A program made the translations under genes and the position numbers. Below are positions 1-9,100 of a stretch of DNA of 64,000 nt, piece after piece. The stretch is from positions 5,022,001 through 5,086,000 of the forward strand of contig NZ_AP023396.1 of the NCBI RefSeq assembly GCF_014466955.1, read 5' to 3'. Source of the DNA: Nocardia wallacei. GTDB lineage: Bacteria; Actinomycetota; Actinomycetes; Mycobacteriales; Mycobacteriaceae. The notes below the pieces were generated by a model. It was given only the letters and a program-made list of their open reading frames with translations, ran no database searches and was not told the origin of the DNA. Every line of letters begins with the position of its first letter. The first letter of the stretch is position 1.

Positions 1-120
1 GACGATGCACACCGACCACTTCGCCAGCCAGAGCAGCCCGGTGCCGATCACCATCCCGCGGTCCGGTAGCGGCCTGCTCGAATCATTCTGTGCCGCAGGC
101 GGATTCGTCGACTCACTCAC
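1..120 (-). CDS. Probable AI-2E family membrane protein, N-terminal fragment (cut by window edge)
   Basis: A GTG at 118-120 on the minus strand opens a frame that stays open to base 1. It is preceded by a strong GGGGGAGG ribosome binding site 7 nt away. The 40 visible residues have a polar N-terminus, then a segment (about residues 22-40, RGMVIGTGLLWLAKWSVCIV) that enters a hydrophobic stretch. This resembles the start of actinobacterial AI-2E family permeases, which begin with a short tail followed by a Trp/Lys-containing first helix. The gene lies 146 bp downstream of the P450 pair on the same strand, so it may be read through from the conservon or have its own promoter. The assignment is tentative because only the N-terminus is visible. 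Confidence 0.55.
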   Translation of the reverse strand, partial: MSESTNPPAAQNDSSRPLPDRGMVIGTGLLWLAKWSVCIV

Positions 121-266
121 CACGCCGCCTCCCCCGCACCGCACGCCGCGCCCACGACCGCGATCGCGCCGCACTCGGTTCCTCGTGTCGACAATTCGTT
201 CACCAGCTCGCTCACGGGCACCAGTCTGTCACGGCAACCGGCCCGCATCACGGCACGAATCCCGGG

Positions 267-1487
267 TCAGCCCAACCGCACGGGAAATTCCGCGAGATCG
301 TTCTGGGTCAGCACCGGCAGATTGCGGATCTCCTCGACCGGCCCGGCGAGCCGCAACGCGGGGAAACGGTCGAACAGGGCCGGGAGCGCGATGGCGGCCT
401 CCAGCCGGGCGAGCGCGGCGCCGGGGCACACGTGCGGCCCGTAGCCGAAGGAGATATTGCGTCCGGAGGTGGGGCGGGTCAGGTCGAATTCGTCGGCGTC
501 GGCGCCGTGCACGGCGGTGTCGCGGCCGATCGCGCGATACGACATCACCACCCCCTCGCCCTTTTCGACGACCGTGTCGCCGACGGTGATGTCCTCGGTG
601 GCGAATCGCATCAGCAGATGGATCACCGGGCCGTCCCAGCGCAGCGTCTCCTCGATCGCCTGCTTCCACTCGATGTCGCCGCTACGGACCCGCTCGAACT
701 GGTCCGGGTGGGTCAGCAGGGCCCGCACCGTGGCGAGGATGAGGCTGACGGTCGTCTCGTGCCCTGCGGCGACCAGGGCCTTCAGATTGCCGACCACCTC
801 TTCCTCGGTCAGCGGCTCCCCGCCCTCGTCGGCCTGGATGAGCGCGGTCGTCAGATCGTCGGTGGGGTCGGCGGTCTTCTCGCGGACCATGTCGTAGTAG
901 TAGACGTCCAGGTCCTCGATCACCCGCAGCCGCTCGTCCTGCGGGGTCAGCAGGGAGAAGAATTTCTTGTAGGCGTCCAGCAGCATCGGATGGTCCGAGC
1001 GCGGCACCCCCATCAGTTCGCTGATCACCCGCATCGGCAGCGGGTAGGCGAACACGGCCTTCAGATCCACGGGGTCGTCACCGGTGGCGGCGGCCGCCAG
1101 GTCGTCGAGCAGTTCGGTGGTGAACCGTTCGATCATGGGCCGCAACGCGTGTAGTCGCCGCGGCGTCAGGGCCTGCGTGGTCTTGATGCGTAATCGGCGA
1201 TGCTCGGCGCCGTCGACGGTGAACATGGACCGCCCGGCGTCGATCATGCCGATCAGCGGCCACTGCCGGGTCACCGCCCCCGACGTCCACAGCGACCATG
1301 CGCCGATGTCCTTGACCAGCCGCGGATCGACCAGCAGCTGCCGGGCGAGGGCGTGCTCGGTGACGGTCCACGCGGGCACGCCGAGCAATTCGAGCCGGGT
1401 GAGGGGACCGGCCGCCCGCAGCCGGGCGGTCTCCCCGGCCAGATCGCCGATCATCGGGTCGACAACCAAGGGACATTGTGCGCTCAC
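267..1487 (-). CDS. Cytochrome P450, CYP154-like, terminal gene of the conservon
   Basis: This 406-residue soluble P450 has the canonical parts: an I-helix oxygen-binding motif AGHETT at 241-246, an intact K-helix ExxR (ETLR, 280-283) and the heme-thiolate loop FGYGPHVCPG at 348-357, with Cys354 as the axial ligand. It should catalyse oxygen-dependent hydroxylation using an external ferredoxin and reductase, neither of which is encoded nearby. The GTG start overlaps the stop of the upstream P450 by 4 bp, so the two are translationally coupled. In Streptomyces conservons a CYP154 member is commonly paired with a CYP157 member, and the pair here matches that arrangement. The substrate is unknown. 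Confidence 0.93.
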   Translation of the reverse strand: MSAQCPLVVDPMIGDLAGETARLRAAGPLTRLELLGVPAWTVTEHALARQLLVDPRLVKDIGAWSLWTSGAVTRQWPLIGMIDAGRSMFTVDGAEHRRLRIKTTQALTPRRLHALRPMIERFTTELLDDLAAAATGDDPVDLKAVFAYPLPMRVISELMGVPRSDHPMLLDAYKKFFSLLTPQDERLRVIEDLDVYYYDMVREKTADPTDDLTTALIQADEGGEPLTEEEVVGNLKALVAAGHETTVSLILATVRALLTHPDQFERVRSGDIEWKQAIEETLRWDGPVIHLLMRFATEDITVGDTVVEKGEGVVMSYRAIGRDTAVHGADADEFDLTRPTSGRNISFGYGPHVCPGAALARLEAAIALPALFDRFPALRLAGPVEEIRNLPVLTQNDLAEFPVRLG

Positions 1488-2761
1488 GGCAAACCTCCGA
1501 CCGCGCGAACGGGAGTGAAACGGACTGGGAGCGAAGTCATTCCGCGCAGGAACGGCGACGGGCGGCGCACCAGGCTGCCCGCCGGCACCGCCAGCTCGAT
1601 ATCGGGCAGCCGGTCCAGCAGCACCTCGATACCGGTTCGGGCGATGATCTCGGCGATCTGCTGCGCCGGGAACGGGCAGCGGTATTCGCCGTGGCTGAAC
1701 GCGAAGTGCGCGCTGTTGCCGGAATGCGCGGGCTCGGTGTCGGCGATGTGCTGGCGCACGTGCGGGTCGGCGTTCGCGGCGGCCAGTCCCAGCAGCAGCA
1801 TGTCACCGCGGTGGATCACCTTGTCGGCCAGCCGGGTATCGCGCGCGGCCCAGCGACCGGCGAGGATCTGGGTGGGCGTGTCCTCCCACAGCGCCTCGTT
1901 CATCGCCTGCCCGACGCTGCGCCGCCCGCCACCGAAGGCCGCCGCGAAGCGCTCGTCGGTGAGCATCAGCCGCAGCGAGTTCACCAGCCAGTCCGCACTG
2001 GGGAGATGCCCGGCGGCGATGATGGCCTGCAGGTCGAGCGCGTACTCCTCGTCGGTGAACGGCTCGGGCGAGCGCAGCATCACCGACACCAGGTCGGGCC
2101 CGGGGCGCTCGTGCTTGATCGCCACCAGCTGCCGCATCAGCTCGTGGAAACGCTGGTACGCCGCCTGCGCCTCGGCGCCGCCGTCGGCCAGCGTCTTCAT
2201 CGTCCACGCCAGCTCGGGCGCCTCCGCGTCCGGGATGCCCAGCACCCGCGCGAGCGCGAGCACCGGCAGCAGTTCGGCGAACTCGGCCATCAGGTCGGCC
2301 TCACCGCGCCCGCAGAAGGCGTCGATCAGGCGATCCGCCAGATCCTCACAGGTGCGGCGCAATTCGAACGGGTCCACCGTCTCCAGCGCCGGTTCCACCA
2401 TCTCGACGTGGCGGCGATGCTCGGCCCCCGCGGTGAAGTAGATCGACGGCATGGGCTGCCCGACCATGGGCAGCAGCGGCCAGTCCGCCGGGATGTGCGG
2501 CCACTGATTCCACAGCCCGACGTCGCGCGGGAACAGCTCCGGATCACTGGTGACCTGGTGCAGTTCGCGGTAGCCGATCACCAGCCAGGCCGGGATGCCG
2601 CCGGTCAGTTCGACCGCGACCACCGGCCCGTGGTCGCCGCGCATCTCGGTGTAGAGCCGGTGCGGGTCGGTGTGGAAACGCGGTCCGCTGAGCGGGACCA
2701 GCGCGGCTTCGGTGCGGATCGGGCAGCCGGTGGCGCCCGCCTCCAGTTCGGGCACGGTCAT
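1484..2761 (-). CDS. Atypical cytochrome P450, CYP157-like, lacking the ExxR arginine
   Basis: This is a 425-residue P450 starting at the ATG at 2761, whose ATGA overlaps the cvnD stop. The heme loop is present (FSHGEYRC, Cys362, then PFPAQ). The K-helix reads EALW at 289-292, so the arginine of the near-universal ExxR motif is a tryptophan. The I-helix reads AGHLPSA at 250-256 rather than AGHETT, so the usual threonine is also missing. The CYP157 family of Streptomyces is known for this same loss of ExxR and for the CPFPAQ heme loop. Whether the protein turns over substrate or acts as a binding or partner protein for the adjacent CYP154-like enzyme cannot be read from sequence. Confidence 0.9.
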   Translation of the reverse strand: MTVPELEAGATGCPIRTEAALVPLSGPRFHTDPHRLYTEMRGDHGPVVAVELTGGIPAWLVIGYRELHQVTSDPELFPRDVGLWNQWPHIPADWPLLPMVGQPMPSIYFTAGAEHRRHVEMVEPALETVDPFELRRTCEDLADRLIDAFCGRGEADLMAEFAELLPVLALARVLGIPDAEAPELAWTMKTLADGGAEAQAAYQRFHELMRQLVAIKHERPGPDLVSVMLRSPEPFTDEEYALDLQAIIAAGHLPSADWLVNSLRLMLTDERFAAAFGGGRRSVGQAMNEALWEDTPTQILAGRWAARDTRLADKVIHRGDMLLLGLAAANADPHVRQHIADTEPAHSGNSAHFAFSHGEYRCPFPAQQIAEIIARTGIEVLLDRLPDIELAVPAGSLVRRPSPFLRGMTSLPVRFTPVRAVGGLP

Positions 2762-3375
2762 GACGCGGTCTCCGGGGTGCGGGCGGCGGCGTGCAGATGT
2801 TCGACCAGGGTGATCAGCACGCGCTTGGACGATTCGCGGGAGCGCGCGTCGCAGCCCAGCAGCGGCACGTGCGGGTCCAGGTCCAGCGCATCGCGGACCT
2901 CGTCGAGCCGGAACGATTCGATGCCGAAGTCGTTGCAGGCCACCACGAATCGCGTGCCCTGATGCTCCAGCCGGTCGACGGCGTACCAGCAGTCGGCAAT
3001 GCGGCGGGGATCCACCAGCACCACCGCGCCCAGCGATCCGGCGAACAGGCGGTCCCACAGGAACCAGAACCGCTCCTGGCCCGGCGCGCCGAACAGATAC
3101 AGCACATGCTCGTCGTCGAGGGTGATGCGGCCGAAGTCGAAGGCGACCGTGGTGGTGGTCTTGCCCGGCACGCCGAGCGCGACGTCCACGCCCACACCGG
3201 CATCCGTCATCGCCGCCTCGGTGTGCAGCGGGCGGATCTCGCTGACCGAGCGCACCAGCGTCGTCTTCCCGACGCCGAACCCGCCGACCACGACGATCTT
3301 GAGACCGTGCCGCGCGGTGCCGCTGAGCGGTGCGTCGGCCCGAGCCGGTGCGGGATCACAGCTTACGAAGTCCAA
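2758..3375 (-). CDS. cvnD: Conservon small GTPase-like protein CvnD
   Basis: The protein is a Ras/MglA-like GTP-binding protein of about 205 residues. The P-loop GGFGVGKTT lies at 31-39, followed by a switch region with FGAPGQERFWF and a degenerate specificity loop ACNDF. The TTG at 3375 gives an N-terminus LDFVSCDP, which matches the MDFxSS start typical of CvnD proteins and overlaps cvnC by 20 nt. A longer frame to 3402 exists but reads further into cvnC. Known CvnD proteins bind GTP and interact with the roadblock and kinase-like partners at the membrane in a GPCR-like relay. It sits fourth in the cvnABCD-P450-P450 operon. Confidence 0.93.
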   Translation of the reverse strand: MDFVSCDPAPARADAPLSGTARHGLKIVVVGGFGVGKTTLVRSVSEIRPLHTEAAMTDAGVGVDVALGVPGKTTTTVAFDFGRITLDDEHVLYLFGAPGQERFWFLWDRLFAGSLGAVVLVDPRRIADCWYAVDRLEHQGTRFVVACNDFGIESFRLDEVRDALDLDPHVPLLGCDARSRESSKRVLITLVEHLHAAARTPETAS

Positions 3376-3724
3376 CGAGTACCTTCTCCAGGGTGGCGGC
3401 ATCGGTAACCGAGGCCCAGGTGCCGGGCAGCTCGGCGGCGGGCCGGGGGTGGCGCACGGTGATCTTCCCCGCGGCCAGCAGGTCCGCGAGCAGAATGGTG
3501 GCGATGCCGACCGGCAGGCGCAGCTCCGCGGCGATCTCGACCACGGCGGTCGGGGCCCGGCACAGGTCCAGGATCGCGGCCAGCTCCGATTGCATACCGG
3601 GCGCCGGATCGCATTCGCTCACAACGAGAGTCACCAGATCGAACGCCTCGATGTCGGGCTTGCTGCGCCCTCCGGTCAACGTGTACAGGCGGTCCGGGTT
3701 CTCGTCTCGGATCGAGCCGGTCAC
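3356..3724 (-). CDS. cvnC: Conservon DUF742 protein CvnC
   Basis: This 122-residue DUF742 protein starts at a GTG that overlaps the cvnB stop by 4 bp (GTGA). It shows the usual family layout: an N-terminal RLYTLTGGR segment, a central segment resembling a winged helix (VVEIAAELRLPVGIATILLADLL split around residues 61-83), and the C-terminal TLEKVLVGLRKL just before the GTPase gene. DUF742 proteins are part of the CvnA-D complex and are thought to bridge or modulate the GTPase; no enzymatic activity is known. The tight overlaps on both sides support co-translation with its partners. Confidence 0.92.
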   Translation of the reverse strand: MTGSIRDENPDRLYTLTGGRSKPDIEAFDLVTLVVSECDPAPGMQSELAAILDLCRAPTAVVEIAAELRLPVGIATILLADLLAAGKITVRHPRPAAELPGTWASVTDAATLEKVLVGLRKL

Positions 3725-4131
3725 GGCACACCCCGGTCGCGCGGGGCGGCCGCCAGGTACTCCCCGACCTGTTCCACCAGCTCGCGCATGTTGTGCCCGA
3801 CCAGGCCGGCGTCGGCGTCCTCGGCCGCGACGACCGCGACGTGCGCGCCCATACCGGCCTCGACGATGAACAGGATGCCGCCGTAGAACTCGGTCATCGA
3901 CTGCCGCACACCGGCCCGGCCGGAACCGAATTCGGCGGACGCGCCGTGCGAGAGGCTCTGGATTCCGGCGGCGATGGCGGCGAGTTGGTCGGCCTTGTCG
4001 GCCGACAGCTCCGGGGTATGGCAGATCTTGAGCCCGTCGCTGGACAGCAGCAGGGCGTGGCGGGTCTGCGGGGTGCGGGCGAGCAGCTGTTCGAGCAGCC
4101 AGCCCAGCTGCGCGGGGGCGGACGTTGTCAT
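3721..4131 (-). CDS. cvnB: Conservon roadblock/LC7 protein CvnB
   Basis: This 136-residue protein is a single roadblock/LC7 domain with the typical central LLLSSDGLKICHTPELSADKADQLAAI region given here in part (SSDGLKICHT at 30-39) and a glycine-rich edge (SGRAGVRQSMTEF). Roadblock proteins of conservons act as regulators of the MglA-like GTPase CvnD. The ATG at 4131 overlaps the cvnA stop by 4 bp, and its own stop overlaps cvnC by 4 bp. The length matches the family. It is cytoplasmic and expected to associate with CvnA at the membrane. Confidence 0.94.
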   Translation of the reverse strand: MTTSAPAQLGWLLEQLLARTPQTRHALLLSSDGLKICHTPELSADKADQLAAIAAGIQSLSHGASAEFGSGRAGVRQSMTEFYGGILFIVEAGMGAHVAVVAAEDADAGLVGHNMRELVEQVGEYLAAAPRDRGVP

Positions 4132-5630
4132 AGATCGTTCTCCACTGCAACAGAAGGGGTCTCGGTCACGGAGTCGCGGCCGGACAGGGCGCGTTGAAAG
4201 GCGCCCAGTGCGGACGGTTTCGCTGGCGGCGACGCTGCCTCCCGGCTCGGCCCGGCCGGATTCGCCGGAATATTCGGATTCGGCAGGCCCTCCGGATGGG
4301 CCGTCGCCAACGTGTCGCCCCGGCGGCGCCTGGGCAGCCGGTTGCCCGGCAGCGCGCTGTCGCGGGTCGACTCGTCGCTCGAGCCTCCGCGAGGCGATTC
4401 GCTGCCGGACAATGCTCTGCCGGAGGATGTTTCGTCGGTCGGCGCACGACCCGAGGAAGCACCGCCGACCGTCGTGTCGGCGGACCGAGCATGCCCCGCA
4501 TGCGCCGACGCGGTGCGGGCGTCGCGGCGGCTCGGCAGGCGGCGGGTCTCGTCGCCCAGCGCCACCACGGCGTGGGTGCCGGTCACGGTGGTGCGGTCGA
4601 CCAGGGTGATGAGATCTCGGGGGACGATCACGACCACCGCCGTGCCCCCGATGGCCGACGGCCGGTACGACACCGTGAGACCGTGCTTGCGCGCCAGGTG
4701 GCCGACCACCGCGAGGCCCAGCCGCGTCCCGTTCAGCGACGAAAGGTCCACTCCGCCACGGCCTTCGGCGTCCGTGCCGGAGACCGCCCGCTCGGCGCGG
4801 CGCAGCGCGGACTCGCTCATGACCAGGCCGCTGTCCTCGATGGTGACCACCACTCCGGCGGGCACCTCGGCGGCGTACACGTGCACCTCGGTGGTGGGCG
4901 GGGAGAAGTTGCACGCGTTGTCGAGCAGTTCGGCCAGGGCGTGCATGACACCCTCGGCGGCGTGCCCGGCGATCCCGGCGCCGGCGACGGCGCGCAGCCG
5001 GACCCGCTGATATCCGGCGATCCGGCCCATGGCGCCGCGCAGAATCGATTCCATCGCAATGGGTTTGGCCCAGCGCCGACCGGTCCGCGCGCCGCTGAGC
5101 ACGGCGACGCTGTCGGCCAGCCGGCCCGCCTGGGCGGTGCGGTGATCCAGGTGCAGCAGGTCGGCCAGCACCCGCGGGTCGCCGTGGCGGTGCTCCATCT
5201 CGCGCAGTTCCGCCAGCATGCTGGTGCTGATGGCCTGCATGCGGCCCGCGGCACCGGCGAAGGCCGCCAGCGCCGCGGCCCGGCGCGCCTCGCTGCGCTG
5301 CGCCTCGCGCGCATGCGTTTCGGCCGTTCCCTCGGCGGCCGCGACACGGGCCGCGGCCTCGGCGGTGGCGGCCGCGATGGCCTCCTGCGCCCGCTCGGCC
5401 GCGGCACGGTACGCGGCGGCGCGCTCGCGATAGTACGCGGCCGTGGCGACAGCGGCACAGAGCACGACCGCGGCGACAGCGGCGCCGACAGCCGCGGGGA
5501 CGCGGACGTCGGCGGGTGCGGCGAGGACGGTCGCGACCGCGAGGCCGCCCGCCACCACCGCGCTCACCGCCGGCGCCACATAGGCGGAACGACCGGTACG
5601 TATACCGGCATCGACGCTCGGCGAAGCCAC
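4128..5630 (-). CDS. cvnA: Conservon histidine-kinase-like membrane protein CvnA
   Basis: The protein is a sensor-kinase-like ATPase of about 500 residues. Two hydrophobic segments near the N-terminus (starting AYVAPAVSAVV and AAVGAAVAAVV) are followed by an alanine-rich, probably coiled-coil stretch. Next come a degenerate dimerisation region with LDHRTAQ, then a HATPase domain: N box ELLDNACNFSPP, a G1-like EDSGLVMSE and a G2 GLAVVGHLARKHG. The last 130 residues are low-complexity Ser/Arg/Pro-rich. The GTG at 5630 has a GGGAG site 6 nt upstream and is preferred; an ATG at 5708 in the same frame would add 26 residues but has no clear site. It heads the conservon and would receive the membrane signal for CvnB-D. 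Confidence 0.88.
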   Translation of the reverse strand: MASPSVDAGIRTGRSAYVAPAVSAVVAGGLAVATVLAAPADVRVPAAVGAAVAAVVLCAAVATAAYYRERAAAYRAAAERAQEAIAAATAEAAARVAAAEGTAETHAREAQRSEARRAAALAAFAGAAGRMQAISTSMLAELREMEHRHGDPRVLADLLHLDHRTAQAGRLADSVAVLSGARTGRRWAKPIAMESILRGAMGRIAGYQRVRLRAVAGAGIAGHAAEGVMHALAELLDNACNFSPPTTEVHVYAAEVPAGVVVTIEDSGLVMSESALRRAERAVSGTDAEGRGGVDLSSLNGTRLGLAVVGHLARKHGLTVSYRPSAIGGTAVVVIVPRDLITLVDRTTVTGTHAVVALGDETRRLPSRRDARTASAHAGHARSADTTVGGASSGRAPTDETSSGRALSGSESPRGGSSDESTRDSALPGNRLPRRRRGDTLATAHPEGLPNPNIPANPAGPSREAASPPAKPSALGAFQRALSGRDSVTETPSVAVENDL

Positions 5631-6139
5631 TGCCAACTCCCGCACTCCAGCCCCCGACCACAAGGAGAGATCCACCAGCGCGCTCTGACCCCGGACATGG
5701 TCAAACATCCAGGTAGACAGGCGGATTCGAAAAACTGGGCACGAGCTTAACCGCACCGGCGCGACGCCGCCACCCGAAGCGACATTCCTTGCGAATCCCG
5801 CAGCGGGACGCGAAAGCCTAACAAGCGCTTGGTATTTCCGTCCGGGATCTCTCCCCGGCGCCGACGCCGCCGACCGGATGACGAGGCACCCGAACCGGCG
5901 GCGCCGGCTATCCGAGATCGTCCGTCCGCGCCCGGACGGACGAGTACGAGCCGAAGGGAACCGGCTCGCGCTCAGCAAACATACCGCGAAGCACCCGAAA
6001 GAACATGCGGATCGGGCAGGTTAGGGGGTGATATATGTAACCTGAGGTAACACAGCTGTTCAGGGCATATGTGGACGTTGCTCAGGGCCCCGGGGCGTTG
6101 GGGGATTGACAGACTGGACGTACGCTCGAGTCCCCCGGC
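5631..6139. other. Intergenic region upstream of the conservon
   Basis: This stretch lies between the start of cvnA and the stop of the acyl-CoA carboxylase gene, both on the minus strand. It should hold the conservon promoter. I see no convincing gene here: the cvnA frame stays open to about 5978 but lacks a ribosome binding site upstream of 5708. The AT-richer part at 6000-6060 contains an operator-like dyad, listed separately. Confidence 0.6.
6017..6044. promoter_or_regulatory. Operator-like inverted repeat upstream of the conservon
   Basis: CAGGTTA at 6017-6023 is repeated as its exact reverse complement TAACCTG at 6038-6044, with a 14-nt AT-rich centre. It is followed by a further GGTAAC. 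The dyad is in the only AT-rich patch of the intergenic region, so it may bind a regulator of the conservon. No factor can be named from the sequence. Confidence 0.4.
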
Positions 6140-9100
6140 TCAGCGCAACGTCCGGATCCAGCGCCGGGTGTCGGCGGGATCGATCACGTCGTCGAGTTCG
6201 CCGACGGTCGCCGCGGTGAGTGCCTTGCCGCTGTCGTAGGCCAGCCGGACCAGATTCTCGAACGCCGCGCGCCGCTCGTCCGGGTCCGCGATGGCGTCGA
6301 GTTCCTTGGCGAATCCCAGGCGCACCGCGCCTTCCAGGCCCATGCCGCCGATCTCACCCGTGGGCCAGGCGACGACGAATCGCGGTGCGCGAAACGATCC
6401 GGCCGCCATGGCCTGGGCGCCGAGACCGTAGCCCTTGCGCACGATGATCGTCCCGAACGGCACCCGCAGCGCGGCCGAGTCGATGAACAATCGACTGAAC
6501 CGGGTCACGGTGGCGTCCTTCTCCGCCTCCGGCCCCACCATGAAACCCGGTGTGTCACAGAGGGAAACGATGGGCAAACCGTGGGCGTCGCACAGTCGCA
6601 GGAAGGCGCCGAGTTTGTCGGCGGCGGGCGCGTCGATGGCGCCGCCGAGGTGGCGGCAGTCGTTGGCGATCACGCCGAACGGGCGGCCCTCCACCCGCAT
6701 CAGCGCGGTGACGACGCCGACACCCCAGTCCCGGCGCAGCTCGAGTACCGATCCGAGATCGGCCACGGCGGCGACCGCAGCGCGAATGTCGAAGGCGCGC
6801 AGCCGATTCTCGGGAACCACGTGCCGCGCCGACCGCGGATCGGGCGCCTCCCATGCGTCTACCGGCCCTTGGAAGTACGACAGGTACCGGCGGGCGATGG
6901 CGACGGCCTCGGCCTCGTCGGCGGCGACCACATGGACGACGCCGTTGCGGCGCTGCACCTCGACGGGCCCGATGTCCTCCGGGGCGTACAGCCCGAGCCC
7001 GCCGCCCTCGATCATGGCGGGCCCGCCCATCCCGATATTGGCCTCGGGCGTGGCGATCACGACGTCGCACATGCCCAGCAGGGCCGCGTTGCCCGCGAAG
7101 CAGCGGCCGGAGACGATGCCGATGAGCGGCACCCGGCCCGACAGCGCGCCCATCGCGCGGAAGGTAGTGACGTCCAGTCCCGAGATGCCGCCGTGGTCGG
7201 TGTCGCCGGGCCGCCCGCCACCGCCCTCGGCGAACAGCACGACCGGCAGGCGCTGTTCGCGGGCGAGTTCGAGCATGCGGTCGGTCTTGGCGTGGTTACG
7301 CACGCCCTGGGTGCCCGCGAGCACCGTGTAGTCGTAGGACATCACCACGGCGCGTGCGGTTTCGGGGCCGAAGCGGTCGGCGCCGATGGTCGCGACACCG
7401 GCGACGAGACCGTCGGCGGGCGTCCGCTCGATCAGCTCCTCGAGGCTGCGCCGCTGACGTTGCGCCGCCACGGTCAGCGCGCCGTACTCCACGAAACTGT
7501 CGGGGTCCACGAGGTCGGCGATGTTCTCGCGGGCGGTGCGGCGCCCGATCCGGTGCCGTTTGGCGACCGCCTCCGGTCGCGCCGCGTCCCGGCCGATCTC
7601 GTGCCGTCGCAGCGCCTCCGCCAGGTCGGCACGCACGAAATCCGGGTCCACCGCGCCGATTTCACTCACCTCACCGTCGTGTTCGGCCGCGGACCAGGTC
7701 AGCAGCACGGCGTGCGCGTCGACCACCGCGCCCGGCGCGACCGCGCGGCGCAGCACCCGCAACGGGCGTTCGGCGCGCACCACGTGCTGCATCTTCATCG
7801 CCTCCAGCACAGCCACTTCCGCGCCGGCGGCATGGACGGTGCCGGGCTCCGCCAGCGCGATCACCGTGCCGCCCATCGGCGCACGCACGGCTTCCTCGTC
7901 GGCGAGCAGCACGGTCGAATCGTCGGGGGCAACGGTGCCGGGCTCCACACCGGGGCCGTATTCCGCTGCGCGTGCGCGTATTTCGTCGAGGTGGTCCTCG
8001 AACCACGTGGTCGTGACCGGTGCTGCGAGACGGTCGAGCACGGCCCGCAACACACCGATATTGGTGCCGACTCCGGAGATCACGGTCTCCGCCAACGCAT
8101 CCGAACACCGCCGCACGGCCGCGGGAAACGATGAGCCGCGGGCGATCACCTTCACCAGTAGTGAATCGAATCGCGCGCTCTGCCGCAGGCCGGACAAGCA
8201 CGCGGTATCGGCTCGCACACCGGGGCCCGACGGCGGCGCGAACTGCGCGACGACACCCGTGCTGGGCAGCGGATCGCCCTGTGCGGTCATGCTTTCCGCG
8301 TTCACCCGCGCCTGCACCGCCCAGCCGCGCGGACGATCCGGCAGCGCCAGCTCGGCGAGTGTGCGGCCACGCGCCAGGTCGAGCTGGACCGCCACCAGGT
8401 CGACGCCGAACACCTCCTCGGTCACGGTGTGTTCGACCTGCAACCGGGGGTTGACCTCGAGGAACCAGGCGTCCGCGCCGTCGACCAGGAATTCGACGGT
8501 GATCACGCCGCGGCAGCCCACCGTCTCGGCGATCCGGACCGCGGCATCGTGCAGCCGAAACCGCAGCGCCGCATCGAGATTCGGCGCGGGCGCCACCTCG
8601 ATCAGCTTCTGGTGGCGGCGCTGCACGCTGCAGTCGCGGTCACCCAGCGCGGCGGCCTCGGCACCGTCCGCGACCACCTGCACCTCGATATGGCGGGCCC
8701 GGGGCGCCAGCGCCTCGGCGTAGAGGGTTCCGTCGCCGAAGCCCGTCTGCGCCTCGGCCCGGCACCGGCGGTACGCGTCCTCGACGTCGACGGCCGCGCG
8801 CACCACCCGCATGCCGCGGCCGCCGCCACCGGCGGCGGCCTTGATCACGATGCCGCGCGGGTGCTCGGCCAGCAGAGCCGCGATCTCGGCCGGACCGGCG
8901 CCCGCGGCGGTCGCGGCGAGCACCGGCACCCCGGCGCGCTCGGCGGCCGCGCGGGCGGCCACCTTGTCGCCGAAGACACGCAGCACCTCCGGCGCCGGGC
9001 CCACGAAGACCAGACCCGCCGCGGCACAGGCCGCCGCGAGATCGGCGCTCTCACTGAGGAATCCGTAACCCGGGTGCACCAGCGCACCCGGTCCGGCCTT

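Noticed and set aside
6036..6053. GTAAC direct repeats (GTAACCTGAGGTAAC)
   Set aside because: The repeat unit is too short to stand alone; the overlapping 7-bp-arm dyad at 6017-6044 is the better candidate.
6581..8134. A 517-codon plus-strand frame within the acyl-CoA carboxylase gene
   Set aside because: It is antisense to the carboxylase, whose biotin and carboxyltransferase motifs are unmistakable.
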